DNA of 7,876 nucleotides from Opitutia bacterium (lineage in GTDB: Bacteria; Verrucomicrobiota; Verrucomicrobiia; Opitutales; Seribacteraceae). A program made the translations under genes and the position numbers. Shown here in pieces: positions 6,399-7,876 of this stretch; position 1 is the stretch's first letter; each line of letters opens with the position of its first letter. The notes beneath the pieces are model-generated. The model saw only the letters and a program-made list of their open reading frames with translations, had not been told where the DNA came from and did no database searches. The stretch is taken from the NCBI GenBank assembly GCA_002692605.1, contig NZLE01000071.1, positions 1 through 7,876 on the forward strand. The letters are read 5' to 3'.

Positions 6399-7468
6399 TC
6401 TCTGATCCTATCCATGAGGATACGCATCTCCGCCTGCTTGCCAATACTGATTCTCAGGTATGATTCCGTCAGATGACTCTTAGGAAAGTATCTGACTAGA
6501 ATTCCACAATTATGGAGAAACTCGTATAGATCGGAAGCGACCTCCGGTCCCGTTTCGCCCTGCCTGCTCGGTTTGGTGAAAAGAAAATTCGCACCGCTTG
6601 GGATCGTATGCCATCCCAGAACTATGAATTCTTCTCTGAGCCCTTCCCTTAGTTTTATGATTTGGGATTGGGTGCTCTGAAAATATTCACGGTCCGATAA
6701 TGCAGCCAAGGCTCCAGCCTGGGCTAGTCTATCCAAATTGTACACCTCTCTCGCTTGATCCAAAACCTCAACAAGGGCAGGGGAGGCGAGAGCATACCCT
6801 ACGCGAAGGCCAGCCAAGGAATATGATTTGGATAAGGTTCTCGTAATGATGAGATTTGGATACTTCGAGAGCAGAGGGATGGCATGATGCCCGGCAAAGT
6901 CCGCGTAGGCTTCGTCGATGACCATGATTCCGGAAAAGCCTTGCAAGACCTCTTCCAATTCAGCCAATCCATATTCTTTTCCGCTTGGAGCATGAGGACT
7001 CGTAAGAAAGAACAGGTTGACCCCGGAGGAGACGATGCCTTCAACCGGAAGCTCAAAGTTTTCATTGGCAAAAGAGATTCCGACAACCTTCGCGCCTTGT
7101 ATGGAAGCCAGCGTTTCATACAGAGAATAACTTGGGGCAAGCATTCCCACTTTCAGGTTCTCGTCGGCAAAGCACCGAACGCATAAGTTCAGGAGATCAT
7201 CCGAACCGTTACCAATGATCACCTGATTCTCCGCAAGGCTGTGAAGATTTGCCACGCAATCGCGAAGCGCGCTCGAACGGGGACTGGGATATAGATTCAG
7301 GGACTCTATCTCGGACAACACCTTTTCTCGCACCTTCTCGCTCGGAGGGAAGGGGTTTTCATTGGTATTCAACTTAATCACCCGTTCGGTGAAATTTGGC
7401 TGAATCCCAGGGGTGTAAGGTTTGTGAGAAAGCAGCGCAGCGGAAAGATGTTTTTCAGGTGATGACAT
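6380..7468 (-). CDS. hisC: Histidinol-phosphate aminotransferase
   Basis: HisC transfers an amino group from glutamate to imidazole acetol phosphate, giving histidinol phosphate, with pyridoxal phosphate as cofactor. The 362 residues are a normal length for this fold-type I aminotransferase. Motifs in order: LNTNENPFPPS (33-43), NLYPSPRSSALRD (58-70), IGNGSDDLL (85-93), IDEAYADF (184-191) with the cofactor-contacting D185 and Y188, TLSKSYSLAGLRVGY (211-225) with the Schiff-base lysine K214, YNLDRLAQAGALAAL (243-257), and YLRISIG near the C-terminus. The loop usually reading NPNNPTG is SPHAPSG (157-163), so the Asn that contacts the cofactor ring in this fold is Ala160. The gene starts 7 bp after the hisD stop, with short AGG elements upstream, and overlaps hisB at its end. 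Its place between hisD and hisB supports HisC over other aminotransferases. Confidence 0.95.
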   Translation of the reverse strand: MSSPEKHLSAALLSHKPYTPGIQPNFTERVIKLNTNENPFPPSEKVREKVLSEIESLNLYPSPRSSALRDCVANLHSLAENQVIIGNGSDDLLNLCVRCFADENLKVGMLAPSYSLYETLASIQGAKVVGISFANENFELPVEGIVSSGVNLFFLTSPHAPSGKEYGLAELEEVLQGFSGIMVIDEAYADFAGHHAIPLLSKYPNLIITRTLSKSYSLAGLRVGYALASPALVEVLDQAREVYNLDRLAQAGALAALSDREYFQSTQSQIIKLREGLREEFIVLGWHTIPSGANFLFTKPSRQGETGPEVASDLYEFLHNCGILVRYFPKSHLTESYLRISIGKQAEMRILMDRIREWQTQE

Positions 7469-7475
7469 TAGGCCT

Positions 7476-7876
7476 TTACCTGTCGAAAAGATGCACTCTC
7501 AAGTCCACGGATTTGCCATGAGCATCCAGCTGTTCCATTTCCGAAAAACGAGAAATCGCAGAATGAGCCGAGCGTAAGGAGTTTTCATCATATTTAATGA
7601 AGCTGGTTCTTCGCAGAAAATCCTGCAAGCGAAGACCGGAAGAAAACCGGGAAGAGCGGCCCGTGGGGAGGACGTGACTTGGTCCGGCAACAAAGTCACC
7701 CAAGGCAGTGGCGGTGGGATGCCCAAGCAAAAGGGCCCCTGCCGTGGTTATTTTCTCCACAAAGAAATCGACTTTTTCTTCAGCGACCTGAAGTTCGAGA
7801 TGCTCAGGAGCGATGAATGTGGCGACCTCCGCCATTCTGGAAAGATCCTCGATAAGGACAGGCCTGAAACCCTTTT
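7476..7876 (-). CDS. hisD: Histidinol dehydrogenase, C-terminal part (5' end outside window)
   Basis: HisD oxidises histidinol to histidine in two NAD-dependent steps with a bound zinc. Only the last 132 residues are present; the frame runs to the right edge, so the start is not in the window. The methionine codon at 7835 is internal. Visible motifs are APEHLEL, holding the catalytic Glu-His pair, NAGxxFLG-like AGALLLG, GDFVAGPSHVLPT with the zinc-ligand Asp and the conserved His, and EQLDAHGKSVDLRVH with the second subunit's Glu and zinc-ligand His. One change stands out: the usual TPE before the GD motif reads TAT, removing an acidic residue that corresponds to E356 of the E. coli enzyme. 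The stop lies 7 bp before hisC, in the common hisD-hisC-hisB order. Confidence 0.96.
   Translation of the reverse strand, partial: KGFRPVLIEDLSRMAEVATFIAPEHLELQVAEEKVDFFVEKITTAGALLLGHPTATALGDFVAGPSHVLPTGRSSRFSSGLRLQDFLRRTSFIKYDENSLRSAHSAISRFSEMEQLDAHGKSVDLRVHLFDR

Overview
The window is a compact stretch of bacterial chromosome with balanced base composition. It carries housekeeping and regulatory genes, and I see no RNA gene, CRISPR array, insertion sequence or prophage. Nearly all of it is coding: the longest non-coding gap is 51 bp (2980-3030). Eight genes lie on the minus strand and one on the plus strand. Gene content and protein style suggest a Gram-negative bacterium, perhaps Verrucomicrobiota (Opitutae-like): a free-standing CoaB, a VC0807-type membrane protein, a monofunctional HisB, an E. 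coli-like type II citrate synthase, and few clear Shine-Dalgarno sites. That placement is an inference from impression, not from a search.

Reading the minus strand in transcription order, the right half holds part of a histidine operon. It starts with the C-terminal 132 residues of hisD (cut by the right edge), then hisC, hisB and hisH. Spacing is tight: a 7-bp gap, a 19-bp overlap and a 22-bp gap. These genes cover glutamine-dependent ring formation (HisH, with HisF not in the window), dehydration (HisB), transamination (HisC) and the final oxidation to histidine (HisD). hisA, hisF and hisG are not here. Citrate synthase (gltA) follows hisH by 45 bp on the same strand, either by read-through or from its own weak promoter.

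gltA ends 4 bp from the end of the only plus-strand gene, a six-segment membrane protein of the VC0807 type (3031-3798). That gene is divergent from a second minus-strand cluster: coaB (phosphopantothenate-cysteine ligase without the CoaC half), a soluble PAS-domain histidine kinase, and a sigma-54-dependent NtrC-type response regulator cut by the left edge. The three genes overlap end to start, which suggests translational coupling of a CoA-biosynthesis gene with a two-component system.

I did not find a clearly new biological system. The best leads are: a type II citrate synthase that seems to lack most of the NADH-inhibition site; the coaB/two-component overlap cluster; altered conserved residues in HisC, HisD and HisH; and C-rich leaders without a Shine-Dalgarno before gltA and the response regulator.
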